Shown in pieces: positions 8,849 through 16,970 of a stretch of 64,000 bases of DNA. Origin of the DNA: Candidatus Anaeroferrophillus wilburensis (GTDB lineage: Bacteria; Desulfobacterota; Anaeroferrophillalia; Anaeroferrophillales; Anaeroferrophillaceae); assembly GCA_016934315.1 (NCBI GenBank), contig JAFGSY010000006.1:1-64000 (forward strand). Reading direction: 5' to 3'. The position numbers and the translations under genes were made by a program. The notes below the pieces were generated by a model. That model saw only the letters and a list, made by a program, of their open reading frames with translations. It was not told the origin of the DNA and made no database searches. Numbering within the stretch: position 1 is the first letter of the stretch; each line of letters opens with the position of its first letter.

Positions 8849-9091
8849 TACCCAAACAAGTAGTATGTCGGCAGTCTTTGGCCGCTTCTGACTACATGAT
8901 ATCTCTGGGTGATCGTGGTTCCGGGGCACGCATGCTCAGCTGGCTTTTTCACCGAGAAGACCTTGCGTAAATCAGCGATCGGTAGGTAGGAAGGTGATTG
9001 GTGTGCCGCCCGCGGGCGGCAGGCCGGTGGACAGCAAGGATTGTTGATGCACCAGGGGAGTGTGAAACAAAAAGGGTGTGGTGAATGAACC
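8849..9091. other. Non-coding stretch with a 16-bp perfect palindrome
   Basis: About 240 bp without a supported gene; short open frames here have neither good start signals nor recognisable products. A perfect 16-bp palindrome (GCCGCCCGCGGGCGGC) lies at 9005-9020. Nothing else is recognisable. Confidence 0.5.
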
Positions 9092-9123
9092 ATAAAGGGG
9101 CGGCTTTTCAGCCGCCCCTTTAT
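9092..9123. terminator. Bidirectional terminator, 14-bp stem
   Basis: A 14-bp perfect stem (9092-9105 with 9110-9123), GC-rich core and A/T flanks, with a 4-nt loop TTTC. It lies 27 bp beyond the stop codon of the minus-strand multihaem cytochrome and would end that transcript; symmetry of the A/T flanks lets it act in both directions. Confidence 0.85.
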
Positions 9124-9150
9124 GATTGCTTTTGCCAGCCGGTGAAGGAT

Positions 9151-11373
9151 CTACTTATACTCTCCTTCGCTGAGCGTCTTAATGGTTGAATAGTGCAGCA
9201 GTTTTCCTTTAGCCTTCTCCAGCAGACTGCGGACTTTGCCGGCCAGATCCTTGGAGAACTCAAGGTTGTGAATCGGGTTGCCTTCCGCCAACTGCTTCAG
9301 GTTCTTCTCGGCGTTATTGAGCAGGTCCTGAGCGTCGTAGGTGTACTGGCCGTTTCTGATGGCGTTGAGGACCATCCGTTGGAGATTCTGCAGGTCCTGG
9401 GCAAGTTTTTCTATGTCCATGGCTTCCACCTGGGCCTGCCAGTCATCAACCATTGGTCCGTAACTGTGGTCATGACATTCGATGCAGGTGGCCTTGATGC
9501 CTTCAAGCGAGCTTTCCTCGCCGGCGGCAATCTGGACATGGCATTCCTGGCAGGTTACCCCTTCGGCCATGGAATTGGCTGCACCGCGAACGTCACAGCT
9601 GATCTCATCGCAGGCATTCTGGCCCTTGTAGAGGTTGAAAGCTGCTACGTGGCAATCTTCACACTGGACGGAGCCCATGCCGGAGCCGTGGTGGCAGCTG
9701 CTGCAGTTCTGCAAGAACGTCTTTCCGTGCTGTTCCCGGGCGCTGTGACATTCTTCACAACTGAGCCCTTCATCAATAACATGGGTATCGTGGGGGAACT
9801 GGACGTTGCCGAACGGTACCGGTTTAGTCTCAATACACTCGACACAGCTGTGGCAGAGGTCGGTGCAGCCGGTTGGTGAGAGCACCTCCTTGGCAACATA
9901 TTTCGGTATCACCAGGGCAAGCGCCTTCTCCACGTTTTCCCGGCAGCTGGCAAGAATTTTCAAGGCGTAGTCGATGTTGTGCAGACCATGACCATTTTTG
10001 GTGAACTGCAGGTTATTGTGGGCCTGTTCCAACAGCAGGGAGGCGTCACCATAGCGGTCTGCTTTCTTGTAAGCAGCAATCTTGTTGCGGGCTTTCAGCA
10101 GCGTCTCTTCTGTGCTTTCCAGTTCCTTGTTCAGCAGTTTCTTCCAATGTTTGGCCATGTCGTCATAGCCGGGGCCGTGGCAGTCTGAACAGGATGTAAT
10201 CAGTTCATCGTAGCCCTGCCGTTTTACGCCCTTAACCTGGCCGCTAGTTGTCTCGGTGAGGGCAACATGGCAGCTGGCACAATCCAGGTGAGCCAGATAC
10301 ATGGCGCTTGGCATATCGGTGATTCCTTCGGCCCCCTTACCCATGAACATCTGCCGTTTTACACTGTGCTCGCCGAAGGTATGGCACTTGATGCAGTTGC
10401 TGTCATAGTGATAGCCGCTGAGGACCGTTTTTTCCACCTGTTTTTTGCTTGGCACCGGGCTGTCCGAGGGCCGGGGAATGAAGTGATTGATGTCCGCATG
10501 GCAACGGAAACATTCCACCTTATGAAGGTTTACATGATTCAGGTGGATGTGTTCGCTGGTATGCTGACTTTCAAGAATTTCCGGTTCGGCATGGCACTGG
10601 ACACAGATGTTGTCCTTAGTGTGTCCTTCTCCGAAAACCACGTCAAAATGGCACTGCTGGCAGGTAACCCCCCGATCGACATAATCCTTGTGGATGAAAG
10701 GCAGGTTTTCATTGGCATCAATAAAGATCTTGGCTTTGGTCTGCTGGTGGCACAGGGTGCAGTCGGCCATTTCAGGATGCTGGTCTTTCTTGTAGAAATG
10801 GCAGGTGAAGCAGGTGGTTTCCGTTACCGTCAGATGTGCCCCCTGGACGATCTGCGAGTGGCAGCTGGTGCATTTCAGCTTTTTCCCCCGGCGGAGTTCG
10901 CTCAGATGGGTGTCGTGACTGAAGTTTACCCCTTTGAAAACCACTTCACTTTTACTCAGGTCAGTCTTTGAATGGCAGCCTTCCCGCAGGCAGCTGGCAT
11001 CGCTGACCTGGGTATGGGGACGGGGCGGAGCAGTGCCGGTGATTTTCAAAACCACATGCGTCTGGGCTTTCCATTTGCCTTTCAGTTCCCCCATCAGGCC
11101 CGGTTCAAAGTGGCATTCAAGACAGCTCACTTCCCGGTGGGAGGACTGTTTCCAGGACTCAATGTAGGTGCCCATATTGTGGCACATGGCGCAAAATTGA
11201 TAATTCGCCGTCAGGTGCAGCAGGGTTGCCATCAGGGCAATCAGGCCGATAAACGAAACAACAAGGAAAATAATAATCCCTTTCTTGTGCTGCCTGGTTC
11301 CCCGGATTGCTTCGCCAATGAAATCCTTAAGGAAGGCGGTTAGCAACTCCCACATGCGTTTGAGATGGGTCAT
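9151..11373 (-). CDS. NapC/NirT-family membrane-anchored cytochrome c with about 18 haems
   Basis: 740 aa. A charged N-terminus and a single membrane helix (about 32-52) lead into a NapC-like start (CAMCH at 61-65, then CLECH). Sixteen CxxCH motifs are visible, plus CLREGCH (Cx4CH) and CTDLCH (Cx3CH), giving about 18 haem sites. A further Cx4C (CDEISCDV) has lost the histidine. Two stretches rich in charged helix-forming residues (about 430-490 and 650-730) separate or follow the haem clusters. NapC-family proteins take electrons from quinol at the periplasmic face. This one is much larger than NapC (4 haems) or ImcH (7), so it may combine quinol oxidation with a periplasmic electron wire. 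Transcribed alone; partner unknown. Confidence 0.8.
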   Translation of the reverse strand: MTHLKRMWELLTAFLKDFIGEAIRGTRQHKKGIIIFLVVSFIGLIALMATLLHLTANYQFCAMCHNMGTYIESWKQSSHREVSCLECHFEPGLMGELKGKWKAQTHVVLKITGTAPPRPHTQVSDASCLREGCHSKTDLSKSEVVFKGVNFSHDTHLSELRRGKKLKCTSCHSQIVQGAHLTVTETTCFTCHFYKKDQHPEMADCTLCHQQTKAKIFIDANENLPFIHKDYVDRGVTCQQCHFDVVFGEGHTKDNICVQCHAEPEILESQHTSEHIHLNHVNLHKVECFRCHADINHFIPRPSDSPVPSKKQVEKTVLSGYHYDSNCIKCHTFGEHSVKRQMFMGKGAEGITDMPSAMYLAHLDCASCHVALTETTSGQVKGVKRQGYDELITSCSDCHGPGYDDMAKHWKKLLNKELESTEETLLKARNKIAAYKKADRYGDASLLLEQAHNNLQFTKNGHGLHNIDYALKILASCRENVEKALALVIPKYVAKEVLSPTGCTDLCHSCVECIETKPVPFGNVQFPHDTHVIDEGLSCEECHSAREQHGKTFLQNCSSCHHGSGMGSVQCEDCHVAAFNLYKGQNACDEISCDVRGAANSMAEGVTCQECHVQIAAGEESSLEGIKATCIECHDHSYGPMVDDWQAQVEAMDIEKLAQDLQNLQRMVLNAIRNGQYTYDAQDLLNNAEKNLKQLAEGNPIHNLEFSKDLAGKVRSLLEKAKGKLLHYSTIKTLSEGEYK

Positions 11374-12198
11374 GGTTTTACTCCTTCTTACCTAAAATTT
11401 AATAATGCATGCTGTTTCATCTATTACTGAATAGAAAATTGCCTATATGGATAGTAGCATGAAAAGCCCGGTCAAACTTGGCAGATAGCATAGAATCGGA
11501 AGGGGTTGCAAGAAAAAAATATCAAACATTCCAACAGGTTAATACTATATATTGTATTCATAATAAAATCTATTTTATTGTTTGATGGTGCTGCTGTTGT
11601 TGGTTCGTCTGCCGGGATACAGAACTGGGCTTGCCTGGTGTAAAACGTCCGGTATGCCGACCACTCAGGTGATGAGCCGGGTCGAAGAATCATTTGTAAA
11701 AAAGGAGCTTTTTCGATGTCGATGATGTGCTCCGTGGGGCAAGGTCTGGTAGCTGTAATCTTGCTAAAAGTATCATTATGGCTCTGTCCCTAAAGGTATC
11801 TTATGCATTGCTTTTTGCCTAATGACTGCGTTGGGCTCACAGGTTACTCCTCATAATAGTCAATGTATTCCTGAGGTTAAAATATTCTCCTGCCTTATTC
11901 TTAAACAAAAATTCTCATTTTTCAAGACATAACCAAAGGTAGCCAGCTGACAGTTTTGGGTAATCAGCCTGTCCGAGTAAAACTATTTTTTGCTTTTATA
12001 GAGCTTTCATTGATTGATGTGGCCGTCAGCACCTTCGGTTTATAATCGTTGTGGGGGCATGCAACACGTGAGCAGGGATGATAATGGCAGTGGTCGTTTC
12101 CCATAAACGAATCTAAATGAATACGGATTATTGAAAATATAGGTTTTATTTTGTGTCGTGTCGACAGTATATTTTTTTGTTTCCCGCCTTTTTTTCCC
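11374..12198. other. AT-rich intergenic region between the 18-haem cytochrome and the nuo operon
   Basis: About 830 bp, more AT-rich than its surroundings, with no gene I can support. A weak minus-strand promoter candidate for the cytochrome (TTGACC 11475-11470, 16 nt, TATCCA 11453-11448) is present. A 25-codon frame beginning ATG at about 11715 has a fair Shine-Dalgarno (AAAGGAG) and encodes a hydrophobic peptide, but nothing supports it as a gene. No tRNA or riboswitch core was recognised. Confidence 0.5.
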
Positions 12199-12227
12199 TT
12201 GACAAGGGGGTTACCCTCAGATATAAA
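12199..12227 (+). promoter_or_regulatory. Sigma-70 promoter of the nuo operon
   Basis: TTGACA (12199-12204), exactly 17 nt, then TATAAA (12222-12227): nearly consensus. Transcription would start near 12234, giving a leader of about 100 nt before nuoA. The spacer holds a small dyad GGGT-T-ACCC (12208-12216) that could be an operator. Confidence 0.75.
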
Positions 12228-12331
12228 TCCCTCGTTTAATAAAAGCTTCACAAGAATATTATCACCGTTTAAGAATTATGTTTTACCTCATATTTATAGA
12301 AGCTAACTATTAACTGCGCGAGGGGCAAACA

Positions 12332-12688
12332 ATGTTGGTTAATTATGTTCCCGTTCTGGTGATGATGCTGGTGGGTATCGGTTTCGGCGTCTTTGCGGTC
12401 GCGGTATCCAGTATCCTGGGTCCGCGCCGCCGGTTCAAGGTCAAGCGCGAAACTTTTGAGTGTGGTATGCGTACCGAGGGCAATACCTTTGTCCGCACCC
12501 CGATCAAGTACTACGTCGTTGCCCTGCTCTTTCTGGTGTTTGATCTGGAATGTGTTTTCATGTATCCCTGGGCAGTGCATTATCGTAAACTCGGCCTCTT
12601 CGGTTTTGTCGAGATGCTGGTTTTTATGGTGATTCTTTTTATCTGTTATATCTATGTCTGGAAAAAGGGAGCGTTGGAATGGGAGTAG
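12332..12688 (+). CDS. nuoA: Complex I subunit NuoA
   Basis: 118 aa with three membrane helices. The loop after helix 1 has the family's conserved FECG and the second helix the FLVFDLE motif with its conserved acidic residues, which line the junction between the quinone site and the proton channels. First gene of the 13-gene nuo operon; GAGGGG lies 6 nt upstream of the ATG. Its end overlaps the nuoB start by 10 bp, indicating translational coupling. Confidence 0.95.
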   Translation: MLVNYVPVLVMMLVGIGFGVFAVAVSSILGPRRRFKVKRETFECGMRTEGNTFVRTPIKYYVVALLFLVFDLECVFMYPWAVHYRKLGLFGFVEMLVFMVILFICYIYVWKKGALEWE

Positions 12689-13176
12689 AGAGCGGCATAA
12701 AAGGGGATGGCTTCCTGCTGACCAACCTGAACGCGTTGGTCAACTGGGGGCGGAGTAATTCCGTCTGGCCATGCACCTTCGGCCTGGCCTGATGTGCCAT
12801 CGAAATGATGGCTACCAGTTTGGCAAGCTACGATATTGCAAGGTTTGGTTCCGAAGTCTTCCGTCCTTCGCCCAGGCAGTCTGATCTTCTGATTGTGGCC
12901 GGGACGCTGACCAAGAAGATGTCGGTGATGGTGAAACGAATTTATGCCCAGATGGCGGAACCCAAGTGGGTGATAGCCATGGGGGCCTGCGCTTCCTGCG
13001 GCGGTATATTTAAGAGCTATGCCGTAGTTCAGGGGGTTGATCAGATTGTTCCGGTTGATGTGTATGTCCCTGGATGTCCGCCGCGGCCGGAAGCCCTGCT
13101 GGCCAGTTTGATGAAGCTGCAGCAGAAGATCAGGACAGAGCATTTCGATGACATCCGTCCTAATGTTGTTGAATAA
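12679..13176 (+). CDS. nuoB: Complex I subunit NuoB with selenocysteine at a cluster N2 ligand position
   Basis: 165 aa if the TGA at 12790-12792 is read as Sec38. NuoB holds the terminal [4Fe-4S] cluster N2 that reduces quinone. The ligand residues are Sec38, Cys39, Cys104 and Cys133. Their spacing (1, 65, 29) is identical to E. coli NuoB Cys63, Cys64, Cys129 and Cys158, so the UGA replaces the first cysteine of the adjacent pair (GLA-U-CAIEMM). Frame and family similarity continue across the TGA (WP-TFGLA before, CAIEMMATS after), ruling out a frameshift. A start at the next ATG (12805) would delete the cluster pair and half the quinone site. ATG 12679 overlaps nuoA. A SECIS-like hairpin follows. 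Confidence 0.88.
12809..12830 (+). promoter_or_regulatory. Candidate SECIS hairpin of nuoB
   Basis: TGGCT (12809-12813) pairs with AGCTA (12826-12830, one G-U). After a small internal loop CCA (12815-12817) pairs with TGG (12821-12823), leaving loop GUU (12818-12820) 25 nt after the UGA. A stronger 6-bp stem (12796-12801 with 12807-12812, loop GAAAU) also exists, but its loop starts only 9 nt after the UGA, shorter than usual. Which one SelB reads cannot be decided by eye. Confidence 0.5.
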
Positions 13177-13205
13177 GAGTCTTTTTTGACGGGGTGGTGC
13201 TGTAC

Positions 13206-13709
13206 ATGGAAAACGCTAAAATACTGGAACTCATCAAGGCAAAGTTTCCGGAAGCGGTCATCGACGATCAGGATTGTCGTGGTGACCTGCAGGTAACCGT
13301 CGCTAAGGATGCCTTCATGGAGATGATGACGTTTCTTCATGATGATCCGCAGCTCTCCTTTGATCTGTTGATCGATGTGCTGTCCATTGATAACTCGGAA
13401 AGGCGGCGTCAACCACGCTTTGAGGTTGTGTATGTCCTGTTGTCAACGGCTAGTTTCGCCCGGCTGCTGGTGAAGGTGCCGGTGCCTGAAGGCGAGGAGA
13501 TGCCCTCGGTCATCGGGATCTGGCAGGCGGCGGACTTCCCCGAACGGGAAGTGTTCGATATGATGGGCATCCGTTTTGCCGGCCATCCTGATTTGCGAAG
13601 AATTCTCACCTGGGATGATTTTGATGGAAATCCCCTGCTCAAAGATTTTCCCCTGCTGGGGAAAGATTTCGATGAGGTCTGGGATCCTGATACGATTGAA
13701 GTACGGTAA
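13206..13709 (+). CDS. nuoC: Complex I subunit NuoC
   Basis: 167 aa, the 30-kDa subunit on the peripheral arm next to NuoB and NuoD. The C-terminal family signature is clear: FPEREVFDMMGIRFAGHPDLRRIL. It is separate from nuoD here (fused in E. coli). I prefer ATG 13206 over an in-frame GTG at 13194 because GGGGTGG is then well spaced. 29 bp after nuoB. Confidence 0.93.
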   Translation: MENAKILELIKAKFPEAVIDDQDCRGDLQVTVAKDAFMEMMTFLHDDPQLSFDLLIDVLSIDNSERRRQPRFEVVYVLLSTASFARLLVKVPVPEGEEMPSVIGIWQAADFPEREVFDMMGIRFAGHPDLRRILTWDDFDGNPLLKDFPLLGKDFDEVWDPDTIEVR

Positions 13710-13730
13710 CATATTACTTGGGGAAAAAAG

Positions 13731-14903
13731 ATGGCTGAAGGCAAATTGATGACCCTCAACATGGGGCCGCACCATCCGTCGACGCACGGTGTACTCCGGG
13801 TCGTGCTGGAACTGGATGGTGAGATTATTGTCAAGGCAACGCCGCATATCGGTCAGCTGCACCGCGGGATTGAGAAAATTGCTGAAAATATGAATTATCA
13901 GCAGATTATCACCCTTACCGACCGCCTTGACTACACGGCTGCCTCCCTGAACAACTTCGGATATTGTATGGCGGCTGAAAAGCTGATGGGGATTGATGTT
14001 CCCAAACGGGCCGAATACATCCGGGTGATTATGGGTGAATTGTCCAGAATTGCCGCCCACCAGCTATGGATCGGTACCCATGCGCTTGACATCGGGGCTA
14101 TGACCCTGGTTTTTTATGCGTTTCGTGATCGGGAAATGATCTATGAAATTATCGAAGAGGCATCCGGCTATCGTTTGACGCCCACCTATCTGCGGGTCGG
14201 TGGTCTGGCGAATGATATAACGCCTGCTTTCATTAAGAAAGTTCGTGAATTCATCAAGTGGTTCCCCACCGCCCTCGAAGGTTACCATACCCTCCTGACT
14301 GACAATATCATCTGGCGCAAGCGGACCATGAATATCGGTGTCGTATCGGCCGCCGATGCGGCCAATTTCGGTTTTACCGGTCCCAGCCTGCGGGGTTCCG
14401 GGATTCCTTACGATGTGCGCAAGGCCATTCCCTACAGCAGTTATGAGGATTTCGATTTTCAAGTTCCGGTAGGTGACAAGGGTGATGTGTTTGACCGTTA
14501 TCTGGTGCGCATGGAGGAGATGGCCCAGTCGTTGCGGATTGTGGAGCAGGCGCTGGAAAACCTGCCGGAAGGTCCGGTGAAGGTGGACAATCCCTGGGTT
14601 TCCAACCCGCCTCTGGACATGGTTCAGGAGGATATCAGCGCCCTTATCCGTCGGTTTAAGATTCAGTGTGAGGGACCACATGCGCCGGTGGGTGAAGTCT
14701 ACCAGTCGGTTGAAGGGTCCAAAGGTGAGCTGGGCTACTATGTTGTTGGGGATGGCAGCGAGAATCCCTACCGGATGAAGATTCGATCCCCGGCCTTCAT
14801 CCTTATTGGTGCTTTGTCAAGGATGCTTCCCGGACATTTCTTTACCGATGCGGTTGCTATTATCGGCAGCATCGATATCGTTCTGGGAGAGGTTGACCGC
14901 TAA
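13731..14903 (+). CDS. nuoD: Complex I subunit NuoD
   Basis: 390 aa, the 49-kDa subunit forming the quinone pocket with NuoB. N-terminal GPHHPSTHGVLRVVLELDGE and PHIGQLHRGIEK are typical and include the quinone-site histidine. The CxxC pairs that bind nickel in related hydrogenases are absent, so this is a quinone-reactive complex I and not a group 4 hydrogenase. Good ribosome site (GGGGAAAAAAG). 21 bp after nuoC. Confidence 0.96.
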   Translation: MAEGKLMTLNMGPHHPSTHGVLRVVLELDGEIIVKATPHIGQLHRGIEKIAENMNYQQIITLTDRLDYTAASLNNFGYCMAAEKLMGIDVPKRAEYIRVIMGELSRIAAHQLWIGTHALDIGAMTLVFYAFRDREMIYEIIEEASGYRLTPTYLRVGGLANDITPAFIKKVREFIKWFPTALEGYHTLLTDNIIWRKRTMNIGVVSAADAANFGFTGPSLRGSGIPYDVRKAIPYSSYEDFDFQVPVGDKGDVFDRYLVRMEEMAQSLRIVEQALENLPEGPVKVDNPWVSNPPLDMVQEDISALIRRFKIQCEGPHAPVGEVYQSVEGSKGELGYYVVGDGSENPYRMKIRSPAFILIGALSRMLPGHFFTDAVAIIGSIDIVLGEVDR

Positions 14904-14948
14904 AAACAGCGTGCGGGTTGATACAAGATTGGAAATGGGAGTGGGCTG

Positions 14949-16910
14949 ATGGCAGAGATACTTTTCAGCTCCTGGGGTGGCGATGTAGTTGACAATCGCG
15001 GCAAGGAGCCTCAGGAATATGAAACGGTCAAGAATGTTTCATTGCCGGAATATTTTCAGCAGGATGAAGAGATCAATGCCTTGATGGGCTGGTATGGCAT
15101 TGTCCTGCGGTCTTCCGAGGTCAACATCGTCGATCTCTGCCGCTCCTATATGGAGGCGGTTCAGGAAAAATCCTGCGGCAAGTGTTTTTTGTGCCGGATC
15201 GGTACCAAGGTGATCGCCGATACCCTGGGTAGGCTGTGCAACGGCAAGGGCCGTCAGGCTGACCTGGAGATCATGGCCCGGTTGGCGGAATCGATCAGTG
15301 AGTCGTCAAAATGCAATATCGGCCAGTCCGGTCCCGTTCCTTTGCGCCATGCGCTGGAATATTTTGCCGATGAATTTGCCCAGGCCGCCCAGGGTAAAAG
15401 TGTGAGCCCGGGGGTCTATCGTTCGAAATTAACGGCGCCGTGCATGGATGCCTGTCCTATTCATCTGGATATCCCCACCTACGTCGAATGCATCAGGGAA
15501 GGAAAGTTCCAGGAGTCGCTGGAGGTGATTCGTGAGCGGCTGCCGCTTCCCGGCGTGGTTGGCCGGGTGTGCGTTCGACCCTGTGAGGATCACTGTCGGC
15601 GCGCCAATCTGGATGAACCTGTCTCCATTAAGTTTCTCAAACGTTTTGTTGCTGACCATGAGCTGGGAAAGGGTAAGGAGCCTGGCTATCTGGTGGAACC
15701 CGCAGCCAAAACCGGAACGGTGGCCATTGTCGGCGCCGGCCCGGCGGGCGTTACCTGTGCCTATCATCTGGCCCGCAAAGGGCACCAGGTGACCATCTAT
15801 GAAAAACTGGGTGAGCCCGGCGGCATGTCGGCCGTAGGAATTCCGGATTATCGGCTGCCGCGTCATATTCTTCGCGGTGAGGTGGAACAGGTCCAGAAGA
15901 TGGGGGTGACCATCAACTACAATACCGAAGTCGGCAAGGATGTGAAGCTTTCGCAGCTGGAAGCCGACTACGATGTGGTGTTTATCGGTCACGGGGCCCA
16001 TCTGAGTGCCTCCATGCGGGTGGATGGTGAAGATGCCGGCTATAAAGGCTTCATCACCGGTGTCCAATACCTGCTGGATATTAACAGTGGTATTGATCCT
16101 TATCCAGAAGGCAACAAAGTGGTGGTGGTTGGCGGCGGCAACGTGGCCATCGACTGCGTCCGCTGCTCCTTCAGGATGAATAAAAAGGATGTCAATCTGG
16201 TCTATCGGCGCACCGAGAAGGAGATGCCTGCCGATGACGTGGAAATCCATGATGCCCACGAGGAGGAAGTTACCTTCCATTACTTGACGCATCCGGTGAA
16301 GGTGCTGGCCGAAAACGGCAAGGTGGTGGGCCTTGAGTGCATCAAGATGCAGCTGGGTGAGCCGGATGAAAGCGGCCGGCAGCGGCCCGAACCGGTTGAA
16401 GGGTCTGAGTTTATTCTCGATTGCGACATTGTGGTGCCGGCCATCGGCCAGACCATCGACCTGTCCATGCTGGAAGGGGTTGACAAGGTAAAGACCACTC
16501 GCTGGCATACCCTGGTGGTCAACGAGGATACCAAGCAGACCGACAATCCGAAAATCTTTTCCGCCGGTGACTGTGAAACTGGTCCGGGAGCCCTGATTAC
16601 CGCCTGCGCCGGCGGCCGTACGGCAGCCATCAACATTGATAAGTATATTAATGGTGAGCCGCTGGTAACCACGGAAGATGATTACTTCGACAAACTCTTT
16701 GATGCCGTCAAGGTTTATGACAAAGGGGAAGATGTGGGGTTTCTTGGCGGTCGGCAGCGTTACCAGCTCGGGATGCTGCCTCCTGAGACCCGCAAATGGA
16801 CCTTTGACGAGGTGGAACAGGGCTTTTCTCCCCAGGAGGCCATGGCCGAGGCAGACCGCTGTCTTCGCTGCTATCGGGTAGCCACTATTGCGACGGCGAA
16901 GAAAGCGTAG
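14949..16910 (+). CDS. NuoF C-terminal Fe-S domain fused to GltD-like NAD(P)H oxidoreductase
   Basis: 653 aa. Residues 60-145 match the C-terminal 4Fe-4S domain of NuoF: Cys76, Cys79, Cys82 and Cys122 (CxxCxxC...C, cluster N3). The FMN/NADH-binding domain of NuoF is absent. From about 160 the protein becomes a glutamate-synthase small-subunit-like (GltD/NfnB) flavoprotein: N-terminal cysteines 165, 169, 208, 212 and 216 for Fe-S, the FAD motif GAGPAG at 262-267, and the second nucleotide motif GGGNVAID near 394 followed by Arg-rich residues ending YRR, which in relatives binds NADPH. A C-terminal CLRC is near 635. It occupies the nuoE-nuoF position, suggesting it replaces the NADH dehydrogenase module. 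No glutamate synthase large subunit is nearby. GGAG is 7 nt before the ATG. Confidence 0.88.
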   Translation: MAEILFSSWGGDVVDNRGKEPQEYETVKNVSLPEYFQQDEEINALMGWYGIVLRSSEVNIVDLCRSYMEAVQEKSCGKCFLCRIGTKVIADTLGRLCNGKGRQADLEIMARLAESISESSKCNIGQSGPVPLRHALEYFADEFAQAAQGKSVSPGVYRSKLTAPCMDACPIHLDIPTYVECIREGKFQESLEVIRERLPLPGVVGRVCVRPCEDHCRRANLDEPVSIKFLKRFVADHELGKGKEPGYLVEPAAKTGTVAIVGAGPAGVTCAYHLARKGHQVTIYEKLGEPGGMSAVGIPDYRLPRHILRGEVEQVQKMGVTINYNTEVGKDVKLSQLEADYDVVFIGHGAHLSASMRVDGEDAGYKGFITGVQYLLDINSGIDPYPEGNKVVVVGGGNVAIDCVRCSFRMNKKDVNLVYRRTEKEMPADDVEIHDAHEEEVTFHYLTHPVKVLAENGKVVGLECIKMQLGEPDESGRQRPEPVEGSEFILDCDIVVPAIGQTIDLSMLEGVDKVKTTRWHTLVVNEDTKQTDNPKIFSAGDCETGPGALITACAGGRTAAINIDKYINGEPLVTTEDDYFDKLFDAVKVYDKGEDVGFLGGRQRYQLGMLPPETRKWTFDEVEQGFSPQEAMAEADRCLRCYRVATIATAKKA

Positions 16911-16970
16911 AGAGTTCACCTTAAGCAATACCTCAATAATATAGTTTGCTAACTTAACGAGTGCAGGAAT

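Noticed and set aside
12790-12792. TGA in nuoB as sequencing error or pseudogene
   Set aside because: The frame and all conserved residues continue on both sides, the remaining nuo genes are intact, and three other TGA codons in the window also replace redox cysteines. Error is still possible and is listed as the refuting test.
13731-14903. NuoD as a group 4 [NiFe] hydrogenase large subunit, with the operon as a formate hydrogenlyase
   Set aside because: Neither CxxC pair for nickel is present and the quinone-site residues are typical of complex I.
15429-16928. 499-codon open frame antisense to the NuoF-GltD gene
   Set aside because: Shadow of a GC-rich coding strand; composition is His/Gly-rich and unlike any protein, and the sense frame is clearly conserved.
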